From: JAUVRX01 sp049664225
Lineage (GTDB): Bacteria > Acidobacteriota > Thermoanaerobaculia > Multivoradales > JAHEKO01
NCBI GenBank assembly: GCA_049664225.1
Contig: JBATEX010000006.1
Coordinates: forward strand, 1 to 64,000
DNA: 64,000 nt
Reading direction: 5' to 3'
Each line of letters starts with the position of its first letter. Position 1 is the first letter of the stretch. The notes under the pieces were generated by a model. That model saw nothing but the letters and a program-made list of their open reading frames with translations. It had not been told where the DNA came from and searched no databases. A program made the position numbers and the translations under genes. This document shows, piece after piece, positions 1 to 10,017 of the stretch.

Positions 1-38
1 GGGCTTGGGGGCTTTGGGGCTTGGGGGATTCGGGGCTC
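1..38 (+). repeat. G-rich octamer tract A (GGGGCTTG-type)
   Basis: Five G-runs (1-3, 7-11, 16-19, 23-27, 32-35) separated by 3-4 bases, with a period of about 8 bases (GGGGCTTG, GGGGATTC). On the minus (coding) strand of the adjoining kinase fragment it is C-rich and translated as Pro-rich sequence. Related tracts lie at 11741-11816 and 47172-47195. It fits a G-quadruplex-forming pattern on the plus strand. Confidence 0.7.
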
Positions 39-326
39 CCCCTCCCCGGCCGGAACGGGGTCCGGCCGCGTTAGATCTGTAGCAGCGGGCACGGCGGTCT
101 CGACGGAGTGAATGGTGACAATGTTGGGGTGGTTGAGGGCCGCCAGGGTCTTCGCCTCGCGCCGGAAGCGCTCCAATCTGTCAGGCTGGGTTACCAGCTC
201 AGGCGGCAGGATCTTCAAGGCGATCCGTCTGCCCAGCTCCAGATCCTCGGCCAGATAGACCTCTCCCATTCCACCCTTGCCGATCAGCTCGAGGATTCGG
301 TAATGAGAGATCGTGCTGCCGATCAT
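1..326 (-). CDS. Ser/Thr protein kinase, N-terminal fragment (runs off window)
   Basis: N-lobe of a Hanks-type Ser/Thr kinase, starting at the ATG whose complement is 324-326. Visible are the opening MIGSTISHYRIL, the glycine-rich loop IGKGGMGEVY, the ATP-anchoring Lys in RIALKILP, and a helix-C stretch ending LNHPNIVTIHSVE. A normal kinase would continue with a beta-4/beta-5 segment. Here the frame instead turns Pro/Ala-rich (AVPAATDLTRPDPVPAGEGE) and then reads through the octamer G-rich tract as PQAPKPPSP until the window edge. There is no stop codon in the part visible. Either the kinase carries a low-complexity insertion after the N-lobe or it is a truncated remnant. The kinase N-lobe itself is certain; its integrity is not. 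Confidence 0.75.
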   Translation of the reverse strand, partial: MIGSTISHYRILELIGKGGMGEVYLAEDLELGRRIALKILPPELVTQPDRLERFRREAKTLAALNHPNIVTIHSVETAVPAATDLTRPDPVPAGEGEPRIPQAPKPPS

Positions 327-420
327 GCCGGGCTCAATTCCAAGATGTTCCTACCGTCCGCCTGTTCTTCCACCAACCAGCGCATCGAGTGATGCCATGG
401 GCCGCCGACGCCGAGTCCCC

Positions 421-1491
421 TCAGGGCGCACTCGCAGGTTCCGCTTCTGGCCTCAGCCGGGCGATCACCTCGGCATCCATCCACCAGATATCGGAGTTCC
501 CGTTCATCGGCAGAGCGTGCAGTCGTTGCATGTCCTCGTAGTCGAGCCTTTCTGGCGAGTGCCCTTCCTGGATTGTGGCGCGCGAAGACATGAAGAAGAA
601 GTACCTGCCGTCGGGCGATACGTATGGAGACCACTCGTTGCCCTCGGCCATGTTGATCCCTTCGCCCAGGTTGATGGGCTCCGACCACACATCGTCGGAT
701 GAACGGAAGACCACGTAGTAGTCGACCCCGCCGAGACTGTCGTCACGACCCCAGACACACACCAACAGATAGCTCTCATCTGGTGCGATGAAGGCGTTGA
801 ACTGGGTTTGTCCGGAGTTCACCTCCGGCCCAAGCTCCTCGGGCTCGGAATAGGCGCCGTCCACGAAGCGCGATCGGAAGATGGTCTCGCTGCGGCCCTC
901 ACCGCGCCGCGTGAAATAGAGAGTTCCGTCCCTGGTCACCGAAGGAAAGAACTCGGGAGCCGATGAGTTGACTGGTGGGCCCAGATTCGATGGCTCGCTC
1001 CAGCCCCCGTCGGTTCGCTCCATGACCCAAATGTCTTCACTGCCATGCGGCTCTGACGACCCAGGGAGAGGACGATTCGAGAGGAAGAAGAACCGCTGCC
1101 CATCCGGTGAGATCGCCGGCTCGAGGTCCATGAAGTGGCCTGAAAAGGGGGCCACTTCTGGCTTCGACCACCGACCCTCGACGCGTTTCACCACGAGGAT
1201 GGCACTGAAGTTGTGATTGGCCCCGACCACGCCAGAGTAGTAGATCTCGTTGCCGTCGGGGGTGATGGCCATATCTCGCTCCGACAGTCCGGTCGAGACG
1301 ATGCCGGGAGCGAAGAGCTTGGGAGTCAGGCCCGGCAGCTCCTGCCCCAGGTAGTCGCCTGTCAGCTCGTAGAACTGCTCCCTTCGAGCTTCGAAAACGG
1401 GCTCGTCGACGGCAGGCGAGCAACTTATTGCCGATGCCGTGACACAGGCAATCACACCCACCCAAACCGCTCGAAACCTCACTCGTCGCAT
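421..1491 (-). CDS. PD40 beta-propeller lipoprotein
   Basis: Predicted exported protein of 356 residues made of TolB/WD40-like PD40 repeats. The start is placed at MRRVRFRAVW because a basic n-region, a hydrophobic core and a lipobox-like AISC (cleavage before Cys, then SPAVDEP) follow directly; an in-frame ATG 8 codons upstream is less likely. At least five propeller blades show the diagnostic xPDGxxxxF pattern: ITPDGNEIYYS, ISPDGQRFFFLSN, VTRDGTLYFTRR, IAPDESYLLVC and VSPDGRYFFFMSSR. Such proteins usually bind ligands or partners in the periplasm, and no catalytic residues are visible. It points away from the 1705 gene, so 1492-1704 is a divergent promoter region. Confidence 0.8.
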   Translation of the reverse strand: MRRVRFRAVWVGVIACVTASAISCSPAVDEPVFEARREQFYELTGDYLGQELPGLTPKLFAPGIVSTGLSERDMAITPDGNEIYYSGVVGANHNFSAILVVKRVEGRWSKPEVAPFSGHFMDLEPAISPDGQRFFFLSNRPLPGSSEPHGSEDIWVMERTDGGWSEPSNLGPPVNSSAPEFFPSVTRDGTLYFTRRGEGRSETIFRSRFVDGAYSEPEELGPEVNSGQTQFNAFIAPDESYLLVCVWGRDDSLGGVDYYVVFRSSDDVWSEPINLGEGINMAEGNEWSPYVSPDGRYFFFMSSRATIQEGHSPERLDYEDMQRLHALPMNGNSDIWWMDAEVIARLRPEAEPASAP

Positions 1492-1704
1492 CGTCAACTC
1501 CTCTTGCTCGACCACCTGTCCGCCTTATCCTCTATACGCTTCTCTATCCTACGCCCTTCGGCCACCAAGCTGTACGTTCTTGCCTCAGCGGCAACGATTC
1601 TGCGAATGGAGCGAGTAGACTTCGGATCGTACACAGCGAAAGCGCACAGGATCGACGGGTCGTGATTTCTCGCTTGCGAGGCGTAAGAGAGAGATGTCCT
1701 TCTG

Positions 1705-3012
1705 ATGATCGAGTTTGCCACACTGTTTCTCGGGCTGGTCTTCGGGCCTCAACAGGTCGGATTCCTCGTGCACGAACAAGTAGAAGTCATCGAGGTCTAC
1801 CTCGACCGTCAGATCGTTGGCCGCCTCAGCGAACCGCCTTGGCATCTGACCGTCGAGCTCGGCGAAGAGCTCGCACCGCACGTCCTACAGGCGGTGGCCT
1901 TTGACGGGGAGGGAGAGGAGATCGACCGCGTAGAGCAGTGGGTCAACGTCTCTACTCAGCAAACCGAGGTCTCGCTCCTCGTCAGCCCCCGACAGGACGG
2001 AGACGGCTTGCAAGCCCAGGTCGCCTGGGAGAGCGTTGCAGAGCAGCTCGAGCCAACGTCCTTCCGCATAGAGCTGGACGGCGAGTCCCTGGAGGTCGAG
2101 GATCCGAGGCAGTTCGATCTACCTCCCATCGACCGCGGCCAAGTACACCTGCTGCGGGTCGATCTGCAGTTCTCCGAGACGCTTCAGGCTGCGACCGAGG
2201 CCATCTTCGGCGGACCCTACTCCGACGAAATCGACACAGAGCTCACTGCCGTACCGGTGCACCTCGATCGCCCCAAGAAGCTGCCGTCCCTGGAAGAAAT
2301 GCAGGGCTGGTTCCTCGACCAGGGCCAGGCCGTTGCAGTCAAGGCGGTCGAGGAAAGTCAGGTCGATATCGTCGTCGTCAGGGACGTGACAACCGTTGCG
2401 GCCATGCGCAAGCTTTACCCACGGCCCAGCAAGTACCTGCCAGTTCGTCGGACATCTGGCCAGACCCTCGACTCACCGCTGAAGAAGAACCACAGCATCC
2501 GGTTCATCACACCGGTGGCGCGGCAGATCGAGCGCGAGGGCTATCAGTACCAGATCTTTCCTCCCATCGGACCGTTCAGCCGTGAAGATGGAGCCCTCCT
2601 GTGGCTGTTCTCCTCCGTTGTGCCCTTCAATGCCGAGCCCCAAGGGCTCCGCCTTGCCGACGCTGTCGCGGTCGCCGGCATGGCGGCCGCCCAGTCGGGT
2701 CGCCGCCGAGCGGTCGTCGTCATCGCCGGAGCCGAGCCCGAAGATCGCAGCCAACTGTCAGAAGCAGCGGTCCTTCGTTTCCTGCGCCGACTCCATGTTC
2801 CCGTGGCCCTCTGGACTCCGATCCCGGGGGTGAAGCAAATCGCCGCCTGGGGGCCTGCCGTCAATATCTCGAGCCGCCAAGCTCTCACCACCGCCTACCA
2901 GGATCTCTCAAAGCAGCTCAATCGCCAGCGAATCGTTTGGTTGGAGGGACGGCATCTCCCGCAAGCCATATCCCTCTCTCCGAAGGCAGAGGGCGTTCAC
3001 CTGGTCGAGTGA
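1705..3012 (+). CDS. secreted protein of unknown function, VWFA-related-like
   Basis: A 435-residue protein with a short hydrophobic N-terminus (MIEFATLFLGLVFG) that may act as a signal or anchor. Residues about 25-75 resemble the Ig-like N-terminal module of acidobacterial VWFA-related proteins (EVYLDRQIVGRL, then a PPWHLTVELG strand). The C-terminal half has a Rossmann-like strand RRAVVVIAGAEPEDRSQL and ends in a conserved-looking IVWLEGRHLPQAI. I cannot see an intact MIDAS motif (DxSxS), so metal binding is doubtful. The start follows a GAGAGAG stretch, and the minimal ORF ATG-TCC-TTC-TGA (1694-1705) overlaps its ATG. Function is not recognised. Confidence 0.65.
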   Translation: MIEFATLFLGLVFGPQQVGFLVHEQVEVIEVYLDRQIVGRLSEPPWHLTVELGEELAPHVLQAVAFDGEGEEIDRVEQWVNVSTQQTEVSLLVSPRQDGDGLQAQVAWESVAEQLEPTSFRIELDGESLEVEDPRQFDLPPIDRGQVHLLRVDLQFSETLQAATEAIFGGPYSDEIDTELTAVPVHLDRPKKLPSLEEMQGWFLDQGQAVAVKAVEESQVDIVVVRDVTTVAAMRKLYPRPSKYLPVRRTSGQTLDSPLKKNHSIRFITPVARQIEREGYQYQIFPPIGPFSREDGALLWLFSSVVPFNAEPQGLRLADAVAVAGMAAAQSGRRRAVVVIAGAEPEDRSQLSEAAVLRFLRRLHVPVALWTPIPGVKQIAAWGPAVNISSRQALTTAYQDLSKQLNRQRIVWLEGRHLPQAISLSPKAEGVHLVE

Positions 3013-3088
3013 CTCGAGACCAACGACCCGGATCTCGACGAGGAATCAGTCCCTCCCTGCTCCGTCGACTCGTCGAATGACCAGGAGG

Positions 3089-4318
3089 CTAAGGGCGGTA
3101 CCGTGAGGAGAAGTCACTCCAGGCCCGCTCTACCAGCCCGGCGAGCGCTCTGGAGGTTTCCTTGATCTGGAGTTCGTCGCGATCCAGCAAACGAATCTGC
3201 TCGCGGCGAAGCTGCAGCGCCAATGGCGCTTCGTACTGGTTGGGATGTCCCAGCCCCAACTGCACCCCGACGTCGTAGGCTACCTGCAGCAGCTCTTCGA
3301 TCGTCTCGATCGACCTGTCGATATCCAACTCTCGGTAGTTGTCGACCCAGGCGTGAGCCCAGAAAGAGGCATCACGAAAATAGACGTAACCCAGCATGGA
3401 ATACGGCTTATAGGCGATCGACTGGCCGACCAGGATCCGGTAGGGGTCCGACCCCCGACCCGCCGCAACACACTCGATACCGGCCAGATCGCGGACCTGT
3501 TTGAGCTCCAGAACCAAATCGTCGGTGATGGCGTCGCTCTCACCACGAATCTGGACGAGGTACTTGGTGTCCAACGCGCTGCCGATCCCCAGCTTGAGAT
3601 AACCGATACGCTCCACCTTCAGAAAGTCGGCATCCAGGCTCGGATACTCGGCTCGCAGATTGTCGAAGTAGTGCCGCATCGCCTCCAGAAGCTCGACTTG
3701 CTCCGATTCGGGAACTGGATCCGAGATCCCCTCGACCCACTCGAAGTACTTGCGTCGGTCATACTCGAAATCGTCCTGCAGGCGCACCACGACGGCCGGC
3801 TCGGGTGCCACCGTCGACGGGTCGTTCAGCGCAACCCGATAGCCGCTCAAGAACGCCTCGAGCACCTCATCTGACCCGTCGCTCCATCCAAGGGCGGCGA
3901 CGGCCAGTCGCAACGAGACACCGAACCGCACCAGATCCACGACAGCCGGCCCACTGGAGGAGTCATCGAAATCCGTCAAGCCACGGCCCTTGTCGGTCAC
4001 CGCATACTGCTCCAGGTGGGCATCGCCATGCAGGTTGAAGGGAGGGTACTGGGACAGGCTGTCCGCGAACTGTCGACATACTTCTTCCGTGAATTGGATG
4101 TTGATGAAGCGAAGATAGCCGTGGGGGCTCTCGACGATCCTCTCCAGCAGATCCGGGTTCTGGGAGAAATCCCGGGATGATGGATCCACGAACAGAGGAT
4201 TCGACACCTCGACGAGCGTCTCTTTGTCGTCCGGAGAGCAAGAAACGACAGTCACGCCCAGCAGACCCAGCGCGATCATCTGCCGTACCCACAAGACTGG
4301 TCTGACCCTGATAGACAT
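3089..4318 (-). CDS. DUF2252-family lipoprotein (kinase-fold)
   Basis: 409 residues with a signal peptide and lipobox (VVSC, then SPDDKETL), so it is likely membrane-anchored outside the cytoplasm. The body matches DUF2252, which has a protein-kinase-like fold: HGDAHLEQYAV (the catalytic-loop-like GDxHxxN segment, here with Gln), DKGRGLTDFDDSS (DFD metal-binding-like segment) and VVDLVRFGVSLRLA. DUF2252 proteins are usually cytoplasmic, so an exported, lipid-anchored copy is unusual. It converges with the 1705 gene, with a 76-base gap, and diverges from the 4511 glycosyltransferase. Substrate unknown; whether phosphotransfer occurs cannot be judged. Confidence 0.75.
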   Translation of the reverse strand: MSIRVRPVLWVRQMIALGLLGVTVVSCSPDDKETLVEVSNPLFVDPSSRDFSQNPDLLERIVESPHGYLRFINIQFTEEVCRQFADSLSQYPPFNLHGDAHLEQYAVTDKGRGLTDFDDSSSGPAVVDLVRFGVSLRLAVAALGWSDGSDEVLEAFLSGYRVALNDPSTVAPEPAVVVRLQDDFEYDRRKYFEWVEGISDPVPESEQVELLEAMRHYFDNLRAEYPSLDADFLKVERIGYLKLGIGSALDTKYLVQIRGESDAITDDLVLELKQVRDLAGIECVAAGRGSDPYRILVGQSIAYKPYSMLGYVYFRDASFWAHAWVDNYRELDIDRSIETIEELLQVAYDVGVQLGLGHPNQYEAPLALQLRREQIRLLDRDELQIKETSRALAGLVERAWSDFSSRYRP

Positions 4319-4510
4319 TTACTCTACTCCCGCTGTCCCGCGAACCGTTCCCACTCCTGCTTGCCGCTCATGACTGTCTGCCCCATAATGCGCCTGCCAC
4401 AACGGACCCCGCAAGGTGCGGCGATTGTACAGGGTGAAGAGTCTCAGATACGAACGTGAAGTAGGGGTGCGGTGCCCCCGCCGCACTCGCCCTGGATCTG
4501 ACTGGAGACC

Positions 4511-5515
4511 ATGACTGAGAGCCAACAAGAAGCCGCACTGTCTGTAGTGATGGTCTCCCCGGACTCCTTCGAGACCATCCGGACCACAGCCAAGGCTCTG
4601 CGCCGACAAACCGTTTGCGACCAATTGGAGGTCCTCGTTGTCGGTCCTCGCTCCGTCAGCGCCGATTTGGACCCTGAGGACCTCTCCGACTTCGCCAGTT
4701 GGCAGTTCATCGAGACCAGCCGGACGCACTCCTCCTCCGAGATGAGGGCAGCCGGAATCAGAGCGGCCGCGGCCCCTGTCGTCGCCCTGACCGAGGACCA
4801 CTGCTTCCCGGCGCGCTGCTGGGCGGAAGCGCTCATCGCACGGCATGCCGAGCCGTGGGCCGGTGTGGGTGCGCTGTTCAAGAATGCCAACCCGGGAAGC
4901 GCCGTCTCCTGGGCCAATTTCACCATCGAGTACGGTGACTGGATCGACCCAGAAAGCGGCGGTGAGATCCACCATATCGGAGGCCACAACAGCAGCTACA
5001 AGAAGAACCTTCTGCTGGCCTACGGCGATCGACTGCCCGATATCCTGGAGGCAGAGAGCGCGATGCAGTGGGACCTCGCCAGCCGGGGAGAGCGCTTCTT
5101 TCTCGAGCCACGAGCCCGGATGGTCCACCTCAACTTCGCCCTCTTCCGGCCGTCCGTCAAGCTGCGTTATTGCGGGGGACGCCTCTTCGCGGCCAACCGG
5201 GCCCGAGGCTGGTGGTTCGGTAGGCGTCTCCTCTACACTCTGGCCTCCCCCCTGATCCCGCTCGTTCGGACCTGGCGCTCGACACGAGCTCTCATCGCTT
5301 CTGGCCAGTCGGCTCGCCTACCACGGGTACTTCCATTGCTGACTGTCCTACTGGCCTTCGACGGTCTCGGGGAGATGGTGGGATACGCCAGCGGCTCAGG
5401 GAGCTGCATGCAGTGGCTCACCGGTATCGAGTTTCATCGCCAGCGCTTTCTGAAGAAGCCAAAGCAGGACACCGCGGCCGCTTTGGCAAGAGCCACCGAA
5501 GCCAAGGACAGTTGA
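4511..5515 (+). CDS. family 2 glycosyltransferase
   Basis: 334 residues with a GT-A fold signature: LSVVMVSPDSFETIRTTAKA at the N-terminus, EVLVVGPRS, and APVVALTEDHCFP, where EDH takes the place of the DxD metal site. The mid-section AGVGALFKNANPGS and the acceptor-side segment NSSYKKNLLL fit transferases that act on cell-surface glycans. Two hydrophobic stretches near the C-terminus (around LLYTLASPLIPLV and LPLLTVLLAF) may associate with the membrane. CTGGAG lies just before the ATG. Sugar donor and acceptor cannot be inferred. Confidence 0.8.
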   Translation: MTESQQEAALSVVMVSPDSFETIRTTAKALRRQTVCDQLEVLVVGPRSVSADLDPEDLSDFASWQFIETSRTHSSSEMRAAGIRAAAAPVVALTEDHCFPARCWAEALIARHAEPWAGVGALFKNANPGSAVSWANFTIEYGDWIDPESGGEIHHIGGHNSSYKKNLLLAYGDRLPDILEAESAMQWDLASRGERFFLEPRARMVHLNFALFRPSVKLRYCGGRLFAANRARGWWFGRRLLYTLASPLIPLVRTWRSTRALIASGQSARLPRVLPLLTVLLAFDGLGEMVGYASGSGSCMQWLTGIEFHRQRFLKKPKQDTAAALARATEAKDS

Positions 5516-5548
5516 CTCTCAGCGAACCCTCGACACTCCTCTGCCTCA

Positions 5549-8500
5549 CTACCCTTTCGGCTTGATGAACTTCTGGAACGGCGGGTAGTCCCAGAGCGGC
5601 CGCAGAACAAGGTCGGAATGGGGAGGAGGGACCGCGCCGGCCAGAGCCCGGCCGTGAGCCGCTGAATCGCGGAATAGCTGCAGTGCACGGTCCATGTCTC
5701 CACTCCAGGCTGCGATGGCCGCTCGCCAGTAGTAGGGCGCTCCCCACAGGTAGGGTCGGTCCAGCTGTTCGAACCAGCTCGAGACTTCCTGGGCAGTGAC
5801 GCTGTCACCCCGGCCTGCCGCCAGTAGACCCAGGTAACCCCTGGTGGTCAGGTCGTCGGGGTCGTCCGCGGCGAGCTTCACAAACTCCTCTTCGGCCTCC
5901 TTCCACCTTCCCGCTGCAAACAGGGCTTCGGCTCTGCCGGCGCGCGCTACACGATCTGGCCCTTCGGTCTCGAGGCGGACGTTGTACCACTCCACCGCTG
6001 CTTCCGCGATCTCCACTGCCTCTTCCGGATAGCCGTGGGCCTCCAGCTCACCGGCAGACGCGATCCTCACAGAGCCGGCTGTCTTGTCGAACACGCCGTG
6101 GCCAGGGTCTACTCCTATCAGGTCCCTGACCGTCTCGAAATCACCCAAGGCGACACGCGCTCGTGCCTCCCACCAGACGGCGGACAGATTACTCGGGTAT
6201 AGCTCCCGAGCCCGGCGCGCCCTCTCGATCTCTTCTGCATGATCTCCGAGGAGGTGATAAGCCTCCGTTAGAAAGTGCCAGTAGGGAGCAAATCCTCGGT
6301 AGAACCCTCGCTCGAAGTCGATTGCTTCGAGCCGCTCTACTGCCTCGCGAGGACGATTCGTGATCAGGGCGAAAGCTCCTGCATCGAAGGCTCCGGGGCC
6401 CTGGGGATTCAGCTCTGCCGAGCGACGCATTGCCGCAAGAGCTCCTTCAAAGTCTTGCTCGAAGGTGGACACGAGTCGATCCAAGAGAAGTTGATCCAAC
6501 ACCGACAGGGAGCTGCGATGGGGTACCACCTTCTGAACGAGTCCGTAAGCCATCTCCCACTCCGAGAGATTGAGGTAGGCCATGGCAGCAAGTAGCAGCG
6601 GACGAATGAAAGACGAGTCCATTGCGTTGGCCCTCGTCCAGCGGTTCGCTGCACCCCTGAAGTCCAGAAGAATGAATCGCTCCAGCCCCTGGGAGTACTC
6701 GTTGTAGGCCTCGTAATTGGGCAAGTCAGAGGGTCTCGCGAGCGAGGCGAGTCGCGAATCCAGACGAGTTGCCACCGAGGCCATGATCCGCGATTGCAGA
6801 TTCTCGACGGCGACCAAGGGCTCTCCGACCGGTGCGCGACTCGGCTCCAGAGCGCCGAGGAGGTGCATTGTGATCGTATCGGTGACCTGGGCTGCAATCA
6901 GAATCTCCTCGCCTTGACGGTAGATGGCTCCAGTGACCACGGTACCGGCACCGGTCTCTGCTGCCAGAGCCGCTATCCTCTCTCGTTCGTCTGTCGCTCC
7001 AGCTTCCTGCGCGACAAAGCGGGCGGAGCCAACAGCCGTGATCGGCGACACCGCTTCCACCAACCCGGTCTGGGCGAGTCCGCGTGTAATCCAGTCAGAG
7101 GCCATGAGACCCAGGCTACTCAGCGAAGGATCGCCCGTACGATTCTCGAAAGGCGCCACCAGAACCCGCCTGGCTACGAGCTTCGCCGCCGGCTCCGATG
7201 TCTCCCCAGAACGAACCACGGCAGTCTCACTGGTTTCCGTTGCCTCGTGTCGATCTCGAATCCATCGGCGAGCCGCGATACCGCAGACGACGAGCACAGC
7301 CACTGCAGCGATCACCATCAACCAGTGTCTCGATCGAGATTCAGGTCGGGGTGGGGCCTCGATACCCTTCAGTGGCCTGGTTGCGTCGCGAGCTGGGGTG
7401 GTCTCACCGCCTTTCCGAGACTCACCAAACAGCTCGTACACGGGAGGTGGGTGGTTTGGTCGACCTGTCTCCTGGCGTCGGGCCAGGATCTTCTCGATCC
7501 TTGTGTGTGCTTCAGAATCGCTCTGCAGCTGCCGAAGGTCCGGATCCCACTTCAGTCGGGCGGTCTCCAGCCAGCCACATTCGACTGCCTTTTCCAATGA
7601 GGCAAGGGCGTCCTTGGAACGGCTGGCCGACACCTGATAGGCCGCCAGATCGGCCCAGAATTCCCCGTCACCGTGTAGGAAGAGGCCGCTGAAATCGTAG
7701 CCCTCACGACCCTGGAACAGCGCCAGCGCTTGCTGCAGGCTTTGATCCTCCTCTCGGCGCATGTCCAAACTCCGGAAGAGCCGCGCTCGTCCGAGGCGAG
7801 CCCGGATCTCTACCCAGCCGATTCCCAGGGACCTGGGAGTCGTCGAAATCTGAGAGGCGGCCTGACGAAAGTGGTCGAGCGCCGAGTCGTGTTGGTGACG
7901 TCTTTCGGCAATCTCGCCCAGAAAACAGAGAGTCATGGAACCGTAGGACGGGCTATAGACGTGATCGGTCGCCTCAATGAGCTTCAGCTGTCTGAGGTAT
8001 AGCTCCTCGGCTGCGTCCAGGTCCCCTCGCCGCAGCGCCAGCTGTCCCATGTGGGCAAGCGAGCCGACGAACCTCGCCATGTCAAATTCCCCCGACTCTT
8101 CGATCTGCATCGCGGTCTTCAAGTACCGTTCAGCCTCTTCGTACTCACCGCGACGACTGCAGATATCCGCCAGTACCTGATAAGCCGACTGGTACTTGGG
8201 AAGCACTTCAGTAGTTCGTCGGAGGTGTCTTGTTGCCTCCTCATAGCCCTCTGTCTGGTGATCGAGAATGGCCCGAAGCCACAGTGAAACGCCCAAGAAG
8301 TAGTGGGCCATGGGGTTGTCGGGCTCGAGCTCCAGGGCCCGCCGACCACTTCTCAGCGCCTCGGTGAATCGATTCTCGCGGGCGTAGACGTAGGTCAACC
8401 AGAGATGGGGGTCTCCAAGCTCTGGATCGAGCTGCACGGCGCGCTCGAGTGCCTCCATGCTGCGCTCGAGGTCGGATTGCTGGGTAGTGGCAATGAAATG

Positions 8501-9999
8501 CATGGAGTGCAGCTGACCGAGCGAGGAGTGGGCCATCGCGTAGTCGGGATCCAACGCCAGCGCCTTTTCCAGGAACTGACGAGCCAGCTCCAGATCTTCC
8601 TTGCCCATCCTGTAGATGAGCTGTCGCGCTTTGGCGCAGTACTCGTACGCCTCCAGGTCCAAGGTTTCGGGACGCTCGATCTCCAGGGCTTCGGACTCAC
8701 TGATTCGAACCCCGAGAGCCTCCATCATGGCGGTGATGATCTGGTCCTGGAGGCTGAAGATCTCCTGCATGGTTCCGTCCAGCTTGATCGACGCTTTCAC
8801 TGCCTGGCTTGCCACATCCAGACATTGGGCCGTCACTCGTAGCCTGTCTCCCATCTTCTGGAAGCTTCCGCTGACGAGCCATCGAGATCCAAGGGATCTA
8901 CCCGCGCTAGCCAGGTCCTCGTCGCCCGCCATTCCATTCGGCACTGAGGCGAGCGTCTGCATCACCCTTCTTCGATCCACCACCCTGAGCGAGCCGACCT
9001 TCTTGAGGTCCGCGGTCACCGACTCGGCGATACCGCCGCTCAGCCACTCGGCCTCCGAGTCTCCAGAGACATTGGTGAACTCGAGCACGGCGATGGTGTT
9101 GAGACCCGGGGACAAGTCAGCCGTGACGACCGGAGTCGGCTCCTCCGGAATCTCGAGCAGGGTGGGTTGGTCATCGGAATCCGCGGCCTCGACCTGGAGC
9201 GCCTCGAGGTCGGATCTCAGGTCCACGGCCGTCGGATAGCGATGGTCGGGATCCTTGGCGAGAGCCCTGCCGACGAGTCGATCGAAACCCGGTGCGATGC
9301 CCGGCCGCCGACTCGAGGGTGGTGCGGGCTCCTGATTCAACACACGGTTCAACACCGCGCCCTCGTTGTCTCCACCGAAAGCGGGCTCACCAACCATCAT
9401 TTCGTAGAGGACCGCACCGAGGGAGAACAGATCCGAGCGTGGATCTGCGTCTTCGCCGCGGAGCTGCTCAGGCGGCATATAGCTCAACGTGCCCATCGAG
9501 GTTCCCGAACGGGTGATCTTGGTGGCTCCCGACACCTTCGCCAGTCCGAAGTCCAGGACCTTCACCGTTTGGCGATCGGTAATGAAAATGTTCCCGGGTT
9601 TGATGTCCCGATGCAGAATCCCTCTCTCGTGAGCGGCCGATAGGCCCTCGGTCACCTGGATGCCGATATCCAGCGTCTCGGCAGGAGAAAGTGGCCCCCG
9701 ACGGATCCTCTCCTGCAGGCTCTCACCCTGGTACAGGGCCATGACGATGAAGAGCTGGCCATCCTCGCTCTCGTCGATCTCATGGATGGTGCAGATGTTG
9801 GGGTGATCCAACGCCGAGGCGGCACGGGCCTCATTGACGAAGCGCCGTTTGAGCTCCTCGTGGAGGCGAATTGTGGCGGCAGGAACTTGAGGGCTACCAG
9901 ACGGTCCAAGCGAAGGTCCTTCGCCTTGTAGACCACTCCCATGCCGCCAGCACCCAGCTGGGACAGAATCTCGTAGTGGGTGACGGTTCTTCCGATCAT
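5549..9999 (-). CDS. Ser/Thr protein kinase with two TolB-like/TPR sensor tails, frameshifted
   Basis: Reconstructed product of about 1483 residues. The first 43 residues (MIGRTVTHYEILSQLGAGGM through VALKFLPPQ) are in one frame and the rest, from RLHEELKRRF, in the next, so the reading frame breaks near 9870. Kinase residues: G-loop LGAGGMGVVY, VALK Lys, HRDIKPGN (about 130-137) and DFGLAK (about 150). After the kinase (about 1-267) come a TolB-like domain (about 300-440) and TPRs (about 450-830). One transmembrane helix (about 892-912) is followed by a second TolB-like domain (about 943-1090) and more TPRs to the C-terminus. Such kinases usually have one sensor module. The first set should be cytoplasmic and the second extracytoplasmic. 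It lies 18 bases downstream of the methyltransferase gene. Confidence 0.8.
9866..9877 (-). other. frameshift site in kinase gene
   Basis: On the coding strand the triplets CTG-CCG-CCA-CAA-TTC read L-P-P-Q-F and then leave the kinase consensus. Adding one base around the TT at 9868-9873 restores FLPPQ-x-RLHEELKRRF, the expected kinase continuation. So one base is missing relative to a functional gene. There is no long homopolymer, so a sequencing error, a true null mutation and programmed shifting all remain possible. Confidence 0.8.
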
Positions 10000-10017
10000 C
10001 GGCAGCCACCTGCCATT

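Noticed and set aside
3035..3077. TCGACGAG/CTCGTCGA pair between converging genes as a terminator
   Set aside because: The loop is 27 bases and there is no T-rich tail.
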